Shown here: positions 21,301-38,006 of the stretch, piece after piece
Layout of the letters: every line of letters begins with the position of its first letter
How positions within the stretch are numbered: position 1 is the first letter of the stretch
Assembly: GCA_964019055.1 (NCBI GenBank)
Contig: OZ025221.1
Coordinates: forward strand, 6,788,468-6,852,467
DNA length: 64,000 bases
Direction: 5' to 3'
From: Anthopleura xanthogrammica
Taxonomy: Eukaryota; Cnidaria; Anthozoa; Actiniaria; Actiniidae
Position numbers and translations under genes: made by a program
The notes under the pieces: generated by a model
Databases searched by the model: none
What the model saw: the letters and a program-made list of their open reading frames with translations, nothing else
What the model was told of the DNA's origin: nothing

Positions 21301-23990
21301 TTCATGTGGTAACATTAACCGCCACCCGGTTGGCTCAGTTGGTTGAGCACTGGACTTTTGTGCGGGAGGTCGTGGGTTCAAGTCCAGTCGGCTGGACCAA
21401 CACTCATGGTCTTAAAATAACTGAGGAAAATGTGCTACATCTCATACTGACCATCTCTCATGATTGTAAAGCGCCTTTTATTATATCCATATAGAAAGGG
21501 CGCTATGTACTGTTTAATAAACGAGCAGGAGTGTTTTATCGGGATTTAAAACACGAGGCGAAGCCGAGTGGTTTTAAGCCCGATAAAACACGATCTGCGA
21601 GTTTATTGAACAGCTTAAAAAACCTTGAGGTGTATCTTCGCATTTTCTACTGAATTTTTGACGAATGAACCAAGTTTACCAGAGAAAATCCGAGTTAAAG
21701 TTTATGCAAATGAAGAGGATGTTTTATCAGATTTAAAACCTCCTCCACGGACAATGATTTCTATTGTGTTTTCCTCATTAAATATTCATGAGTTTTTTAA
21801 ATAAATAATAAATAATTATCATTATTATTAACAATTGGGTAACAAACCCTCCCATATTTCTCTAAAAATCCCCTCCCTACCAGGATATGATTTCAACAAT
21901 ATTAAAACCCCAAAACATTTGACCAAACAACATCCCACTATTCTTAACATCTTTTCCTGTATCGGTTGTATTGAGAGCCTAGTAATAAGCTACGACTTGG
22001 TTATATTTCTCAAGTTTTACCAGTAAACAAATAAACGATACTAAAGCGAATGCATACACGTTGATTGGGATGGAAAGAGATTTGTTCCGAAACTGTTTTG
22101 TATATAAGCGTCTCAGTCCCTTCAAAAACAACAGCGTCGTATTGCTCACTGTATGAGTGGCGTGTTCAGTCGGCTTGTTGGAAAGAAGACTTTTAAAACA
22201 GCCGAACAGTTTACGCGATGTTTAGTTGACTTCCTTTCTTTTTTAATCAACAGAGCGTAAAGCTGACCGTCTGAGTAATGCAGGGAGTAGCACTACTCGT
22301 AACACACTGGAGATGAACGATGTTAGGAGCGGTTCCATACCAGCACTTCACATGTGAGTAACGTGACCTCTGCCCTGTCGTTTTACAGTCTTAAATCTGC
22401 TCTGCTCTATACTTGATCATACGATCACGATTTCATTAAGGTGCGGAAATACGAGCAACAAATTGAAATTGTGCAACTCACGCAATGTCCAGTTGCGTTG
22501 CAAGTTGCAGAGTGAATGTGGCTCGCATTATCACCCCGTGCAAGAACAAAATTTTGTTGCGCGACTTTTTAGCAGAAGTAGAAGCTCTTTCTTCTCTCTG
22601 CAACATTGAAAATTTGTTGCGCGCAGGTTGGTGATGCGAGCAACATTTGCTCTGCAACTTGCAACGCAATAATTTTGTTGCTCGCATTTCCGCGCCTTTA
22701 GCGCCTTCAAAGCTAAAACTAAAATCCACTGTTCATCGGAATTTCTAAGCTTAATTCTTTCTGATTTTATTTTGTTGTGATTCTAGTGCGTACCGTGACC
22801 CGAACGAAGAAGAGGCCGAAGTCAGCAGTATTGGCAGCAAGGAAGGTTTGTCTATTGAAGAAGGAAGCGAGCCATCAGGAGACGAAAATTACAACGAGAA
22901 AGACGAAAATAAGATCTCATTCGTGAATCACTACTCTAACAATCCAAGCCACCAGTCATGGAGAAACTCGCTACATCATCCAGGAAGCTCTCGAGCTCAA
23001 TATGACGACGACCAGCTTATTAGTATTGTTGACAACGCACCAAGGCCTAGATTTAAGTCATTTTCCTCATTGGAAGACAAAGATATGATCATCCCCCCTC
23101 CCCCTGCGTACGAAAGTCAACCGGAAGACAGTAATAGCGACGAATATAATGATAATCTTCCAAAAGAAGAAGTGACGTCATTTATGTCACCTGAATACGA
23201 GGCTGAAAAGGCCAGGTCGCTTACTCGCCCGAGGAGCGCAATGTTGAGACAGCCGCCATACAGCAGTCGTGAGGGACTGGAAAATAGTAAACCACCTTTA
23301 CACGGTAGTAAGGGCCGTAATGAAGGATACCAGAATCATAGGAGCACAGATGATTTGAGGACTGTTCCACGAAACAGCCGGGACCGTCTGGACCACCAAA
23401 ATTATAAAGACCCTATGCAGGATGGTTTTGTAGGTTACGGAACTCTTCCAACATCACTTAGTCAACCAAGAAATCCCAATTTCCGAAACGCGTATAGGAG
23501 GCCTCGACAAACTACACCGGATTCCGAGAGCTCAGAAAGGTCATCCTCAAGTAACGATTATCGCGACACTCGTAATTTGCTGCGCGGTAAAAGTCCAAGC
23601 AGCTTCCAATATCCACGAGCAGGTTATGGCGAAGAGCCTGTTGGTAGAAGACGAAACAGGCCGCCAAATCTATTGATAGGCGACAGGAACAATCGAAGGG
23701 ACCCACACTACAGCCACAGCACTTCCTCGGGTACCCCGACCTCACCTGTATCCCCTGCATACCATAGCTCGTATGATCCTTATGATGCTTCGAATATCCA
23801 GTATAGAACACTACCTAACAGGGGTGCACCCAGGCTACCCAGCTACAATACCAGCCAAAAGGCTCAGGGACCACAATTTAAACATACTATGCCGCCGAGA
23901 AGACAACCCATGATGTATTTAGAGAACGGATTTCCCGAACAGGATCCGAATGATGACGTTCACATTTCTGCCTATCAGTCATTCGTGTGA
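3080..23990 (+). CDS. SDK: Sidekick-type cell adhesion protein (6 Ig, 13 FN3, TM, PDZ ligand); 5' end missing
   Basis: Sidekick proteins are homophilic adhesion molecules; in vertebrates they act in synaptic-layer targeting and in flies at tricellular junctions. Thirty-one exons with GT-AG borders give about 2,390 codons, against about 2,200 residues in human SDK1/2. Order: Ig x6, FN3 x13, transmembrane segment, cytoplasmic tail. Exons: 3080-3388, 3969-4271, 4982-5093, 5470-5663, 6399-6671, 6861-7142, 7625-7900, 8223-8420, 8658-8762, 9127-9197, 9450-9684, 9873-9988, 10396-10591, 10693-10986, 11153-11479, 11752-11825, 12796-13030, 13433-13548, 13635-13818, 14232-14528, 14730-15032, 16518-16588, 16683-16911, 17650-17765, 18689-18911, 19329-19619, 19789-19914, 20321-20500, 21087-21218, 22254-22353, 22787-23990. 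Domain borders are all phase 1; splits inside domains are phase 0, 1 or 2. The C-terminus ends SFV, matching the Sidekick PDZ-binding end. Domain count and C-terminus together make the ortholog call strong. The signal-peptide exon is not securely placed. Confidence 0.92.
3969..4271 (+). CDS. SDK: Sidekick exon: Ig domain 2, lacking both canonical cysteines
   Basis: A phase 1-1 exon. The Ig pattern is clear (YIWKKSD in strand C; LSDLGTYTSDVKN in E-F). The B-strand position reads FTHSL and the F-strand position reads YTSDV, so the intradomain disulfide is absent. Confidence 0.85.
4291..4510. repeat. Foldback (MITE-like) element, GCAAC-rich family, copy 1
   Basis: Ends of the type TAATACAAGCAA...TTGCTTGTATTA are in inverted orientation, and the interior repeats TTGCAAGTTGC-type words. 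It is related to the element at 22437-22701. It lies in the Sidekick intron between Ig2 and Ig3. Confidence 0.6.
4781..4912. repeat. Foldback element of the AGACCCCTTG / CAATTTGGAGG family
   Basis: AGACCCCTTG at the left end is the reverse complement of CAAGGGGTCT at the right end, and the arms continue through a CCAATTTGGAGGG word. Related sequence recurs at 19641-19746, at 28088-28122 (partial) and at 37483-37533. Confidence 0.7.
4982..5663 (+). CDS. SDK: Sidekick exons: Ig domain 3 (split)
   Basis: Two exons, 4982-5093 and 5470-5663, joined at phase 2 inside the domain between strands B and C. Both cysteines (LFECFAHGK, YSCHVNN) and the Trp (ITWRKGG) are present. The outer borders are phase 1. 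Confidence 0.88.
6399..6671 (+). CDS. SDK: Sidekick exon: Ig domain 4
   Basis: A phase 1-1 exon. The canonical Cys pair (FSCSATG, VQCVAWN) and Trp (INWYHNG) are present. A poly-C tract (about 6713-6723) lies shortly after the donor. Confidence 0.9.
6861..7142 (+). CDS. SDK: Sidekick exon: Ig domain 5
   Basis: A phase 1-1 exon with canonical Ig residues: LTCQARG, ITWKKDG and SGKYTCVAS. It has no internal ATG near its start, so a simple ATG-to-stop search would miss it. Splice sites are TTAAG at 6860 and GTAAGT at 7143. Confidence 0.9.
7312..7500. repeat. Probable GCAAC-rich dispersed element in a Sidekick intron
   Basis: Unusually GC- and CpG-rich for this intron, with repeated TTGCAAC / GTTGCGAGC-type words and a TTCGGACACACGGTGC start. 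This resembles the 22437-22701 and 10095-10262 elements. The boundaries are approximate. Confidence 0.4.
7625..7900 (+). CDS. SDK: Sidekick exon: Ig domain 6, one cysteine missing
   Basis: A phase 1-1 exon ending at a weak GTTGGT donor. Strand C has FSWTKDG and strand F has AGTYKCVVT. The B-strand position is LAFQVTR, with Phe in place of Cys, so no canonical disulfide can form. It is the last Ig before the FN3 array. Confidence 0.87.
8223..8762 (+). CDS. SDK: Sidekick exons: FN3 domain 1 (split)
   Basis: Exons 8223-8420 and 8658-8762 are joined in phase 1. FN3 hallmarks are VRLSWQPPG early and TRYKFRVRAVNSVG late. The donor of the first exon is GTTAGT. Confidence 0.88.
9127..9684 (+). CDS. 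SDK: Sidekick exons: FN3 domain 2 (split)
   Basis: Exons 9127-9197 and 9450-9684 are joined at phase 0 just after ILVQWK. The second exon has NEYEIKVQAYNSAG, a typical FN3 E-F strand pattern. Confidence 0.9.
9873..10591 (+). CDS. SDK: Sidekick exons: FN3 domain 3 (split)
   Basis: Exons 9873-9988 and 10396-10591 are joined at phase 0. Hallmarks are VELQWEPP and TYYEMIVIAVNGAG. The intron contains a foldback element (10095-10262). Confidence 0.88.
10095..10262. repeat. Foldback element, CpG-rich
   Basis: The left arm (GCGACGTCACGAAAACTAGATC, then GTGTGACCACCCG) is the imperfect reverse complement of the right arm ending in TTTTCGCGACGTC. It lies in the FN3-3 intron. Confidence 0.6.
10693..10986 (+). 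CDS. SDK: Sidekick exon: FN3 domain 4
   Basis: A single phase 1-1 exon encoding a whole FN3 domain with FRVNWGRP and TLYTVNVAAETAAG. It is followed by a (CTAC)n/(CCAC)n tract in the next intron. Confidence 0.9.
11005..11112. repeat. (CTAC)n then (CCAC)n microsatellite in a Sidekick intron
   Basis: A perfect tetranucleotide run of CTAC units changes to CCAC units near 11071 and ends about 40 bp before the FN3-5 acceptor. It sits where the polypyrimidine tract and branch site would be expected. Confidence 0.9.
11153..11479 (+). CDS. SDK: Sidekick exon: FN3 domain 5
   Basis: A single phase 1-1 exon with VLLRWTPG and TEYRFRVIAINRVG. It is slightly longer than its neighbours because of a longer middle loop. 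Confidence 0.9.
11752..13030 (+). CDS. SDK: Sidekick exons: FN3 domain 6 (split)
   Basis: Exons 11752-11825 and 12796-13030 are joined at phase 0 after LEISWT. The second exon has TKYKISIKTYNLNG. The 970-bp intron between them holds a MITE-like element and an eight-copy 52-bp minisatellite. Confidence 0.87.
11971..12192. repeat. MITE-like element, GGGGTGCTTACC family, copy 1
   Basis: It begins GGGGTGCTTACCATTTA and carries ACGCGTCTACTGGAAGAACC and CCATTTGTTTTCCAACCAG internally. A second copy lies in reverse orientation at 19926-20159. Both are inside Sidekick introns. Confidence 0.7.
12290..12708. repeat. 52-bp minisatellite, about eight copies
   Basis: The unit begins GTATTAAGAAAACCTTACC and ends GACGTTCTGCTCAT. 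By eye there are eight copies over 419 bp, nearly identical, one with a four-base insertion (TTAG, about 12461). It lies in the FN3-6 intron, 87 bp upstream of the 12796 acceptor. Confidence 0.9.
13433..13818 (+). CDS. SDK: Sidekick exons: FN3 domain 7 (split)
   Basis: Exons 13433-13548 and 13635-13818 are joined at phase 0 (GYK joined to ISYRVAD). An alternative acceptor at 13645 would break the frame. Hallmarks are IEVSWGPV and VVYEFEILAYTRYG. Confidence 0.87.
14232..14528 (+). CDS. SDK: Sidekick exon: FN3 domain 8
   Basis: A single phase 1-1 exon with LKIAWDPP and TYYRFFVWAKTTKG. The donor is GTATAT, weaker than most in this gene. Confidence 0.88.
14730..15032 (+). CDS. SDK: Sidekick exon: FN3 domain 9
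   Basis: A single phase 1-1 exon with IIIEWRIN and IQYRFRIKATNDVG. A nearly 1.5-kb intron follows, containing a terminal-inverted-repeat element and a dispersed repeat. Confidence 0.9.
15243..15848. mobile_element. Possible non-autonomous DNA element with short terminal inverted repeats
   Basis: Ends CCAGGTGATCT and AGATCACCTGG are inverted. The interior (about 600 bp) has no coding frame of note. The long interior and short ends distinguish it from the hairpin-type elements. It lies in the FN3-9 to FN3-10 intron. Confidence 0.5.
15952..16184 (+). repeat. Dispersed repeat D2, copy 1
   Basis: About 220 bp, sharing long words with 55367-55580: TGTTGCATACCAAGCCC, GATGTGAATTCAAT, ACTTTGTCTGCA and TTGGTAAGCAACAT, in the same order and orientation. 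Family unknown. Confidence 0.7.
16518..16911 (+). CDS. SDK: Sidekick exons: FN3 domain 10 (split)
   Basis: Exons 16518-16588 and 16683-16911 are joined at phase 0 after LLVEWA, with a 94-bp intron. The second exon has TYYIVISAVNQKG. Confidence 0.88.
17230..17328 (+). repeat. Dispersed repeat D1 with two perfect stem-loops, copy 1
   Basis: A 99-bp sequence almost identical to 57226-57323. It contains the hairpins CTAGC-GGTAA-GCTAG and GTTTC-TAAT-GAAAC and ends TTTTACACCGTAAAAAATAAG. The strong similarity between distant copies, and their lack of an obvious terminal inverted repeat, suggest a retro-type or structured-RNA-derived element. Confidence 0.75.
17650..18911 (+). CDS. SDK: Sidekick exons: FN3 domain 11 (split)
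   Basis: Exons 17650-17765 and 18689-18911 are joined at phase 0 (GYK joined to VYYKVPT). Hallmarks are IHIKWKAPP and VTYAIWVRAYNSKG. Two foldback elements sit in the intron. Confidence 0.86.
17917..18075. repeat. Foldback element, about 45-bp arms
   Basis: TTATACAATGG with the GTGGCATACCGTGGA core at the left end is the reverse complement of the right end, which closes with CCATTGTATAA. It lies in the FN3-11 intron. Confidence 0.7.
18258..18425. repeat. Foldback element with GC-rich interior
   Basis: AGAGCAGTTTTCGTATGAGT at the left and ACTCATACGAAATCTGCTC at the right are inverted. The interior is rich in CCGTGCC/GGCACGG-type words and can itself fold. Confidence 0.7.
18977..19138. repeat. 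MITE-like element, CCAGCTGAGTTGA family, copy 1
   Basis: The ends CCAGCTGAGTTGATC and GGTCGACTCAGTTGG are inverted. A larger copy of the same family lies at 29829-30081, sharing GGAATTATGGGTCA near the left end and TGTCGAATCCT near the right. Confidence 0.75.
19329..19619 (+). CDS. SDK: Sidekick exon: FN3 domain 12
   Basis: A single phase 1-1 exon with VDLSWRDP and TEYTFQIRLQNHID. The donor GTGAGT at 19620 is followed within 25 bp by a copy of the CAATTTGGAGG repeat family. Confidence 0.88.
19641..19746. repeat. CAATTTGGAGG-family repeat (related to 4781-4912)
   Basis: CACGTGACGTCAAAGCAGCT followed by CAATTTGGAGGACAAAA, with a partially inverted right side (TTTTGTCCTCCATTTAA). The same words occur at 37483-37525. 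Confidence 0.6.
19789..20500 (+). CDS. SDK: Sidekick exons: FN3 domain 13 (split)
   Basis: Exons 19789-19914 and 20321-20500 are joined at phase 1. Hallmarks are AVISWQNG and TSYQFRIIAWNKVG. This is the last extracellular module before the membrane exon. Confidence 0.86.
19926..20159. repeat. MITE-like element, GGGGTGCTTACC family, copy 2 (inverted relative to 11971-12192)
   Basis: The left end starts GGGTGCTTACCATTTACCCG and the right end is TTGTAAGCACCCC. Internal words match the reverse complement of copy 1. It lies inside the intron that splits FN3-13. Confidence 0.7.
20748..20880 (+). mobile_element. tRNA-derived SINE (head and partial body)
   Basis: Polymerase III box A-like TGGCGTAGTGG (20751-20761) and box B-like GGTCGATTCC (20787-20796) are spaced as in a tRNA-like head. 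They are followed by an unrelated body containing TCTCCGCTCCG and TTCTCCGGATT. Confidence 0.65.
20882..20991. repeat. Short foldback element
   Basis: TAGACATTTCCGATTTAGCGG at the left matches CCGCTAAATCGGAAATGTCTA at the right as a near-perfect hairpin with a central loop of about 35 bp. Confidence 0.75.
21087..21218 (+). CDS. SDK: Sidekick exon: transmembrane segment
   Basis: A phase 1-1 exon. About 25 hydrophobic residues (WFIAVTAILGVIILLVIIGI and following) end at CMRRRK, a stop-transfer signal that places the C-terminus in the cytoplasm. The donor GTCAGT at 21219 is atypical, but the frame joins correctly to 22254. Confidence 0.88.
21321..21508 (+). mobile_element. tRNA-derived SINE
   Basis: Box A TGGCTCAGTTGG (21331-21342) and box B GGTTCAAGTCC (21375-21385) form a tRNA-like head. 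The body that follows ends with a GTAAAGCGCC...GGGCGCT hairpin. It is inserted in the intron after the Sidekick transmembrane exon. Confidence 0.75.
21510..21613. repeat. Foldback element
   Basis: GTTTAATAAACGAGCAGGAG...GTTTTATCGGG at the left is inverted as CCCGATAAAAC...GAGTTTATTGAAC at the right, around a GGCGAAGCC centre. Confidence 0.7.
22254..23990 (+). CDS. SDK: Sidekick exons: cytoplasmic tail with PPxY motif and C-terminal PDZ ligand
   Basis: Exons 22254-22353 and 22787-23990 are joined at phase 2. The tail is rich in Ser, Arg, Pro and Asn and looks largely disordered. A PPAY motif (23100-23111, within PPPPAYES) fits a WW-domain ligand. The final residues AYQSFV with the TGA stop at 23988-23990 give a class I PDZ ligand (S-x-V), the motif through which vertebrate Sidekicks bind MAGI scaffolds. 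Confidence 0.92.
22437..22701. repeat. Foldback (MITE-like) element, GCAAC-rich family, copy 2
   Basis: AAGGTGCGGAAATACGAGCAAC at the left is inverted as GTTGCTCGCATTTCCGCGCCTTT at the right. Inner arms contain TTGCGTTGCAAGTTGCAGAG and its reverse complement. It lies in the last Sidekick intron. Confidence 0.75.
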
Positions 23991-25644
23991 AATTGAGAGA
24001 AAACACGATCAGATCACGTGTCTGGAATCATGATAATACCGAGCTAGGTTGGAGATAAGGCTCTTGGCTATTTCAGATCTAGTCATTAATGTCCGTCCAA
24101 AGCCAGGCCTTGGTGGGCTGAATGGATATAGGTAATAGACACAGTAGCCGAGATCAAGAAAAAGACGTCATAAAAGGATGTCATAGGAAAACCAGCGGGA
24201 TATACTTACGAGTTGTGGAGAAAAAGGATCAAGCCATTAGAATAGATTGTAGGGGAATGTTCAAAGACAAAAAGCAATCAATTGAATGTTCAGTCTTCTT
24301 ACGGAAGGAAGACATTGCAATACTTTTATTTAAATGAAGCCAAAGACAGTGCATGCATGCAGTGCGACATGAGACACTACAGCCAATAGCCCACTTCCGA
24401 AATATGTTTCGCTTGTCTCGCACACAAAGTTTTCAATGTGATGCTCCGTGCTAAATGCTCAGTGATTCATGACAGGAGAGAAGAATACATTTCTTTAAGC
24501 ACGGAGCCTCGTACTGAAATTTTTGTGCATGACAAGCAAAATATATCTCAGTCGGAAGTGGGGTATTGGATGCTGTTGAATGGCATTTGTTTACAGCCAA
24601 CAACAAGAATTCAAAACTGTAAGCTGTACTTCACATTAAGTCACATTGACTACCACAGCTTCCACAGCTTTATTTTCGTACACGAATTTTTGGAAAAACA
24701 TTTTTTGATCAAAGGAATAACACAAAACTAAATATAACAGCAACGAAAATTATAAATACTTTGATAAAAATGAAAAATATTTTTGATGTAACTTTTTATA
24801 AAGTCTAGTAGCAATAAGCTTTAGTTTAGTTTGGAGAATGTTTTAATTCATTTCGAAGAAATTAGTTTGCATTCTCACAAGAACAAATAGAAGTAAAATA
24901 CTTATTTTGGAAACATTCAGAAAAAAAAGCATAATTTAGTTCAGAGAAGGGTATAAAAACTATTTAGGAAAGGAACAAAAAAAATTATAGGTTTTTTTTC
25001 GAAGTCGTAGTAGTATTTTTGTAAACAATTGCTGTTACTTATAGATATTTTAAAATTATAAATATTGAGAAGAATACTGCATAATATGATTATGTACACA
25101 AGTTTTTCCTTGGTTTGCATGTCAAAATGTAAAGGTAAAGGTAAAGAAACTATATTTAACGTCGGTAGTTCCTTCAGCTACGTGGCTGGTATCAATGGAA
25201 GCCGACGGCGCGCACTTTACCCCCGTCTCTCCATCAGTGCTCTGTTTTAAGAGTATTCAAAGCTGAAGCTACACGGATTAGAAAGAAGTCGAAACAGACG
25301 TGGAGATCCTGAGGATCGAACCGTGGACCTCTAGCTCCGAAGGCCGCGCACTAACCAACTGAGCTACGTCTGAGTTACGTCTGTATCCCCATCCACTGAA
25401 GCTGCCCAGCACATATACCATGTACACGGAACCGTCTCTCTAATTTGCACGTCAAGGCGCGTTTGAATTTTTGTCCGGATAGCACAGTTCCTTGTAAACG
25501 GAACGCCTAGACTTACAACTTTTTGAAAGGGTTAGAAATTTGTCCGGTATCGTGTTAACCCAGCCTGACAATCATGGTGGAAAAGATGTTAAATTTAAAT
25601 GGCCACAAGTTTATCGGTGTTATAGAAGCTAAAGTCACGTATCG

Positions 25645-25647
<3 letters not shown>
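23991..25647. other. Sidekick 3' UTR / intergenic; no further gene seen
   Basis: AT-rich sequence after the Sidekick stop, without a convincing coding frame. The first several hundred bases are presumably 3' UTR, but no polyadenylation signal could be assigned. A SINE on the minus strand occupies 25128-25376. Confidence 0.6.
25128..25376 (-). mobile_element. tRNA-derived SINE with (TTTACC)n tail
   Basis: On the minus strand the head has box A TAGCTCAGTTGGT (25354-25366) and box B GGTTCGATCC (25313-25322). A 7-bp acceptor-like stem is possible between CAGACGT and ACGTCTG. The body is unrelated to tRNA and ends in a CTTTACCTTTACC-type simple tail. Weak T-arm and anticodon-arm pairing argues against a functional tRNA gene. 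Confidence 0.7.
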
Positions 25648-29146
<3,499 letters not shown>

Positions 29147-29828
29147 CCTGAGTCACTTTTCAAGAATAATGAGCCTACTTTGTGAGATGTTACAAAAGGC
29201 GAGGTGACATGCTTACTGAACTGTGATTGGCTCATTTTTGGAAGTGTTTTATGTGGAAGCCTGCCAGCTGTTCCGGCAAAAAAAATTTACCCAATGAGAA
29301 TCGAGAAGAAATTGCAAAACTTAGGTGTCACCCTTAGCCTAGTTGCTACAATTAGATAGGAAAACACGGCATGCTTGTTTGATATTTTGTTTAGGTTTTG
29401 TGGTTCCGATATTCCCTGTTGTGTTGGTATATATTTGACATGTCTAAATAAGCGCTAAAGGAATTTTCGCAGGCGCTTCGATTCATGGCACATTAGTATT
29501 TTTGCAGTAACGTCATTTCTACCTCACTAATTCAGATCACCCGGCTAAGTTTAAAATAAGCACCATGGCTGTTTCAAATCTAGTGCAGTCATTGCCAGGT
29601 TTCCAAGTGCTTTCAGTAGTCCTAAGAAATTTTCAAAAGGGAAAATATTCAAAGGCACAAGGTAATCAATGGAATGAACTGATGTCCAATCTCAACAACA
29701 ACTGAGAGGAAATACTTTTAATACTACAGTTTGTTACATGGATTTTGGCCACTGAGAAATGTCGTAACATCTAGAACACATTTTACAGAGCACATACTCT
29801 CCCTAGTTTTTTCGATCGTCCATCATGT

Positions 29829-30081
29829 CCAGCTGAGTTGATCGCCTTCCCCAAAAGGAATTATGGGTCACTATTTTTGGTACAATGTAGACTTTTCTTG
29901 TTGATTGAAATAAAATTCCTCCTCAAGTTCGAATAGCGTCTAGATTAATTCAAAGAAGGAACAATTCGTATTTCATAAATTCTCTTGGCAGAATAATGGG
30001 AAATGATAATGAAAATATTATGTCGAATCCTCAAATCTGATTGGTTGACCTTGAGTTTGTTATGAAGGTCAACTCAGCTGG
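29829..30081. repeat. MITE-like element, CCAGCTGAGTTGA family, copy 2
   Basis: The ends CCAGCTGAGTTGATC and GGTCAACTCAGCTGG are inverted. It is longer than copy 1 (18977-19138) because of extra interior sequence. Confidence 0.75.
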
Positions 30082-30370
30082 ATTGGACTATATTGAGTTT
30101 AAGTAAAGAAGGGTCCCTTCTTTGTGTAAAGCATGTGCAGTCTATGTAAATAAATTCAATAGCCACACCATAAGACTTCAAGTTATACAATAGAATGAAA
30201 CGAACAAAGAATTCAATAGGCTTCTATTGAAGTGTGACTGTGTCCTCTACACGAAGTTATGCCCTGACCGGAAAAGATGCTGCCTTTCCCTCTTAGACCC
30301 ATAAAATGGCAATGAGAAATGTAAAATATAAAGGTCCACAAGCGTATTCGTGCTTACAACGAAATATCAA

Positions 30371-30612
30371 AGGGAGCCCACAGCCACTGGTAGAATCAGT
30401 GATTAGGATAAAATGTATCATGCGTAAATGCGCGTACTAGCTCCCGCACGAGCTTGGCGCCTGATTGGTTGCAGTTCAAGTCTAAATAAATTATCAGCTG
30501 CTAACGTTGCTAGCGTAGAATATAACTGATGACAAGCTTGTCATTATATGTGCATTTACGCATGATAGATTTTATTCTAATCACTGATTCTACCAGTGGC
30601 TGTGGGCTCCCT
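30371..30612. repeat. MITE-like element with about 62-bp terminal inverted repeats (GGGAGCCCA family)
   Basis: AGGGAGCCCACAGCCACTGG at the left is inverted as CCAGTGGCTGTGGGCTCCCT at the right. The inversion extends through TATCATGCGTAAATGC. The GGGAGCCCA terminus is shared with the element at 61747-61944. Confidence 0.85.
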
Positions 30613-30833
30613 GTGGAAATATTAACACATATCTCCCTCTCTATATCTAAAAAATAAATTCAACCCCGTGCATTGTGTCTGGAAACGGCAGCCATGTTCG
30701 AGATATGAACAAAGAGCTCTCGTGCTTGAGAAATCTGTTGTTACAGACCACCAACATGGCGGCGAGAACTTAGCGTGCAAATGAAGATTACAACAATATC
30801 AATATTTCAAGCCGTTTTCAGTGAAGTAGTAAT

Positions 30834-36414
<5,581 letters not shown>

Positions 36415-37533
36415 TTTCCGGCAGTCCTTTCTAAAAAAAACTCATGACCTTATTTCATAGAATGTTTTTATTTTAACAGACCTTAACATAGAGGTGTTTC
36501 AGGAGTTTTGAGTTTGTTACAGACGTGCGTCATTTCTTTTGTTCAAAACAGGTTTGACTAGTAAACCCTCCATATAAGGAAGTGTACATAGTTTCATTGT
36601 GAGTTTTGAGTAATTATGTGACGCGACTTTGCTGCTGAACATTGAATCCAATATTATAGTGTTTTTTTTGACTTCTAAAAGTTATCTAAATCTTCTAAAA
36701 AATGTATCGAATTTTAAATCTTATCACTTCGTTGGCATATTTAGATTTTTTTTAAGAATAAAAACGCCAGGTGTCAATTCCGTTACTGATAATTATGACT
36801 AATTTTATAGTATGAAAGACGGTAAAAATTGCTGGCCACTGATTGGCTTATCCAGGAAATGTTTTCATTTACATCACCAGGTCACACGTAATACATAAAA
36901 CTTTGACAAAACATTTCATACTGCAATTCGTAAACTAACTCGAGAAAACAGTTTGTTCTGTTTGTTAACCAAAGTATTCCTTCATTTACACATGACTTCA
37001 TAGCCACATGTTAGAAGAATTAGACAAGAGATTTTTCAATGAATTCTTTTATTATGACTTCAAACATGGTGGCCGCGGCTTTTGTTATTCTACTCCCTTG
37101 GGCCAATGATTGCAAACCAAGAATTGAGGGATGACAAGACTGCTAAAAACCTGATTCGTAACTGACTGAAAACTCAAACACAAAACATTTGCGGAAACCC
37201 TTCCTTCCATAGAAAAATAACTTGAAATTTCACAATAGAATTTAGATAATTATTTTCTAAAGTCGTGATCCAACAATTCAGTTTTGTGCCGATTTTTAGA
37301 AAAAATTATCGACAAAAATTTGCGCAGTCGCATTCAGTACCTTAAGTATCTCTAGGCGTGATATACTTATAACCAAGCAAGAATTCTTGGTTCCGTTTGA
37401 GACAATAGCGAACCAATCACCGTTGCAGCATCAATTTCCCAGTGGAATCAAATTCAATTGCTCTACGAACGTGTAGACCTCTTGCACGTGACGTCAGAGC
37501 AGCTCAATTTGGAGGACAAAACAAAAGAATTTT

Positions 37534-37818
37534 AAAGAATCCTAGTCAATTACAATGCACTGCGGGCCTATATCATTGTTTACATATAAAATTTACCTTA
37601 TAGATTTGTTGTCCAAAATTGATAAAATCTCACGAAAAGCATAAAATAACCACTTATTATTATATCTTGATGGTTTTAAAACTTCTAACTTGAATAACAA
37701 GACCGATGGAACTGGATTCCCAAACTTCACCTACACAACCGCCATTTTGCCTGGCAGTTAAAATGGCGGATTGCATTGTTTTCGGCGCGCAGTGCATTGT
37801 ACTTGACTAGGATTCTTT
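37534..37818. repeat. MITE-like element nested in a CAATTTGGAGG-family repeat
   Basis: AAAGAATCCTAGTCAA at the left is inverted as TTGACTAGGATTCTTT at the right, and inner arms share AATGCACTGCG. The left flank (37483-37533) is the CACGTGACGTCA...CAATTTGGAGG family, so one element appears to have inserted into another. Confidence 0.75.
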
Positions 37819-37970
37819 AATTCTTCTTCTCATAATTCACATGTCTCATCACAGCCATGGAGGTGCGAGGGCGCCTGCCGCAGCGAAGCCAAAAACTACA
37901 GTTAGGTTTAGGTTTAGATAAACAACGTAAAGGGGCATGATTATTAGAACAATTATCATCAGGAAGGAGA

Positions 37971-38006
<36 letters not shown>

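Larger units (their letters stand above)
29147..30833. other. Intergenic interval between the two PAN-EGF-F5/8C genes
   Basis: No coding sequence recognised. It contains the 5' flank (presumably promoter) of copy A, two MITE-like elements (29829-30081, 30371-30612) and the 3' flank of copy B. No TATA box or other promoter element could be assigned with confidence. Confidence 0.6.

Noticed and set aside
25300..25376. Functional tRNA gene on the minus strand
   Set aside because: Box A, box B and an acceptor-like stem exist, but the anticodon and T arms pair poorly, and the sequence continues into a SINE body with a simple-repeat tail.
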